NCBI GenBank assembly: GCA_002348005.1
Contig: DDYQ01000049.1
Span: forward strand, 1 to 15,457
Origin: Desulfobacteraceae bacterium UBA2230
GTDB taxonomy: Bacteria > Desulfobacterota > Desulfobacteria > Desulfobacterales > Desulfosarcinaceae
Length of the DNA stretch: 15,457 nt
Direction of reading: 5' to 3'
The notes under the pieces were generated by a model, which was not told the origin of the DNA, searched no databases, and saw only the letters and a list, made by a program, of their open reading frames with translations. Each line of letters begins with the position of its first letter. The stretch's first letter is position 1. Positions 13,861 through 15,457 of this stretch are shown here, one piece after another. A program made the position numbers and the translations under genes.

Positions 13861-15015
13861 ATGGACTTCAGCCTATCGTCCGAGCATGAGATCCTCAGGG
13901 AATCGGTTCGCAGTTTTGCGGCCAACGAGATCCAGCCCGTTGCCAGGGAACTCGATGAAAAGGAGGAGTTTTCTTACGACACCATGCAGAAAATGGCCGA
14001 ACTGGGCCTGTTCGGGGTCTTCGTCTCCGACAAGTACGAAGGCCAGGCAATGGACTATCTCTCTTACATCATCGCCGTGGAGGAGCTCGCGCGGGCGGAC
14101 GGTTCACATGCCGCCACCGTGGCGGCCGAAAACTCGCTGGGCATCGGTCCCCTGTATTATTTCGGAAACGAGGAGCAGAAAAAGAAATACCTGCCCAAGC
14201 TTTGTTCCGGAGAGATGTTGTGGGGGTTCGGCCTCACCGAGCCCAATGCCGGCTCCGACGCGGGGAACAGCAGCACAACCGCAGTATTAGATGGTAACGA
14301 ATGGGTAATTAACGGGCAAAAGATTTTTATTACCAATGGCGCCTCCGAAATAACCGGCGGGGTCACAGTGCAGGCGGTAACCGGAACAAAGGGACATGGC
14401 AAAAAGGAGATCAGCTGTATATTGGTAGAAACAGGAACGAAAGGATTCACCCAAAAAGCGATGCACGGGAAATTATGCTGGCGGGCGAGTCATACGGGAG
14501 AATTATATTTTGAGGATGTCCGGGTGCCGAAAGAAAATCTATTGGGGAAACAGGGAGAGGGATTTCATCAAATGCTGGCAACCCTTGACGGAGGGCGGCT
14601 GAGCATCGGGGCCATGGGATTAGGCGGAGCGCAGGGAGCCTTTGAAGAAGCGCTTAAGTATTCGCAGGAGCGGGTTCAATTCGGCAAACCGATTTGTGAT
14701 TTTCAGGTAAATGCTTTCAAGCTGGCAGACATGGCCACCAAAATCGAGCAGGCTCGATTATTATTGTACAAAGCAACGTGGTTGCGGGATCAAAATCGGC
14801 CTTTTGGCAAAGAAGCCGCCATGGCCAAGATGGTATGTTCGGAAGTAATGCACGATTGCGCTAATGCGGCAGTCCAACTTCATGGGGGCTATGGGTTAAT
14901 GAAAGAATTTCCGGCAGAGCGGTTCTATCGGGATCAGAAGCTTTTAGAAATCGGGGAAGGCACTTCAGAGATCCAGCGCCTTGTTATTGCGCGAAACATA
15001 ATCGGAAAAAAATAA
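13861..15015 (+). CDS. Acyl-CoA dehydrogenase (FAD), mosaic codon usage
   Basis: A cytosolic flavoenzyme of 384 aa, the usual length, which oxidises an acyl-CoA to the trans-2-enoyl-CoA and passes electrons to an electron-transfer flavoprotein. Family blocks: LTEPNAGSDAG (125-135), the WVINGQKIFITNG FAD-contact strand (148-160), ERVQFGKPICDFQ (280-292), QLHGGYG (339-345) and the end block EIGEGTSEIQR (363-373) with the catalytic base Glu366. It resembles short-chain/branched acyl-CoA dehydrogenases; chain-length preference is uncertain. The ATG at 13861 has AAGGAG closely upstream; an in-frame extension to 13708 lacks family similarity. Codon use changes near 14280: G/C at third positions falls from about 76% to about 50% by hand count, and TTA codons, absent before, become frequent. 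Acetoacetyl-CoA synthetase follows 71 bases later. Confidence 0.95.
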   Translation: MDFSLSSEHEILRESVRSFAANEIQPVARELDEKEEFSYDTMQKMAELGLFGVFVSDKYEGQAMDYLSYIIAVEELARADGSHAATVAAENSLGIGPLYYFGNEEQKKKYLPKLCSGEMLWGFGLTEPNAGSDAGNSSTTAVLDGNEWVINGQKIFITNGASEITGGVTVQAVTGTKGHGKKEISCILVETGTKGFTQKAMHGKLCWRASHTGELYFEDVRVPKENLLGKQGEGFHQMLATLDGGRLSIGAMGLGGAQGAFEEALKYSQERVQFGKPICDFQVNAFKLADMATKIEQARLLLYKATWLRDQNRPFGKEAAMAKMVCSEVMHDCANAAVQLHGGYGLMKEFPAERFYRDQKLLEIGEGTSEIQRLVIARNIIGKK

Positions 15016-15086
15016 ACTTTTATATGCATAAAAAAAAATCTAAAATTCTTTAGATAAATTTTCAATGAGCCTGGAGGGATAGTATC

Positions 15087-15457
15087 ATGAGTAAACTTTT
15101 ATGGAAACCGAGTCCAGAAAGAAAACAACAAGCAAACATAACCCGCTATATGGAATTTGTGAATAAACGGCACGGATTAAGTTTTCAGTCTTATGGGGAA
15201 CTTTATGACTGGTCAGTAAACAGCATTCCTGATTTCTGGGCCTCGGTATGGGATTTTGTGGAAGTCAAAGCCTCAAAGAAATATGACAAAGTGGTTGAAG
15301 ATTTAAGCGTATTTCCCGGCACGAAATGGTTTCCCGGGGCGAGGCTGAATTTTGCCGAAAACCTCCTGCGACATCGGGATGACCGCAACGCCTTTATCTT
15401 TATCGGAGAAACCCAGCGAAGGGCCGCCATGACCTATGCCGAGCTCTATGACACGGT
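15087..15457 (+). CDS. Acetoacetyl-CoA synthetase, N-terminal part (runs off the window)
   Basis: The first 123 residues of a long ANL-superfamily adenylating enzyme. The start (SKLLWKPSPERKQQANITRY), the FWASVWDFVEV segment and WFPGARLNFAENLL (about 90-103) are hallmarks of acetoacetate-CoA ligase, which makes acetoacetyl-CoA from acetoacetate, ATP and CoA and so feeds ketone-body, leucine or polyhydroxybutyrate carbon into the central pool. The adenylation motifs lie beyond the window edge. The ATG has GGAGGG eight bases upstream. Codon use is like the AT-richer second half of the acyl-CoA dehydrogenase, so both probably share one origin and transcript. Confidence 0.9.
   Translation, partial: MSKLLWKPSPERKQQANITRYMEFVNKRHGLSFQSYGELYDWSVNSIPDFWASVWDFVEVKASKKYDKVVEDLSVFPGTKWFPGARLNFAENLLRHRDDRNAFIFIGETQRRAAMTYAELYDT

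Overview
The window looks like a GC-rich chromosomal segment of a Gram-negative, probably deltaproteobacterial (Desulfobacterota-type) organism. The organism call is inference. It rests on the gene mix (a TAXI-type TRAP transporter, acyl-CoA dehydrogenase and acetoacetyl-CoA synthetase, a SixA-type phosphatase, a PilZ protein), strong AGGAGG-type ribosome sites and sigma70-like promoters. No rRNA, tRNA, CRISPR array or intact insertion sequence was seen.

Left part (1-4117): a membrane fatty-acid desaturase (minus strand), a trehalose-6-phosphate synthase OtsA (minus strand) without a phosphatase partner, a 48-residue cysteine-rich protein with its own ribosome site and terminator (minus strand), and a SixA-like phosphohistidine phosphatase (plus strand). 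A 656-base stretch with no recognisable gene follows.

Middle (4774-8808): all minus strand. In transcription order these are a DJ-1/PfpI-family protein, a fusion of an HU/IHF-type DNA-binding domain with an intact PilZ (c-di-GMP-binding) domain, and a compact cluster of a J-domain co-chaperone, a one-helix membrane protein and a secreted CAP/SCP-domain protein. A phage-type hypothetical protein lies beyond it. The HU-PilZ protein is the most unusual gene: it suggests a nucleoid or transcription protein that responds directly to c-di-GMP, and the proline at the tip of its DNA-binding arm is replaced by phenylalanine. A structured intergenic element with pseudoknot-like geometry lies between it and the J-domain cluster.

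Right part (9070-15457): a carboxymuconolactone-decarboxylase-family protein (plus strand) converges on a TAXI TRAP transporter operon (minus strand: binding protein, then fused permease). Three degenerate ~30-base hairpin-forming repeats separate the two transporter genes, and a consensus-like promoter with a leader of about 290 bases precedes them. Next come a DUF202 membrane protein (minus strand), an acyl-CoA dehydrogenase and the start of acetoacetyl-CoA synthetase (both plus strand). Codon use changes abruptly inside the acyl-CoA dehydrogenase near 14280, from about 76% to about 50% G/C at third positions by hand count. This implies either a recombination junction or an assembly chimera.
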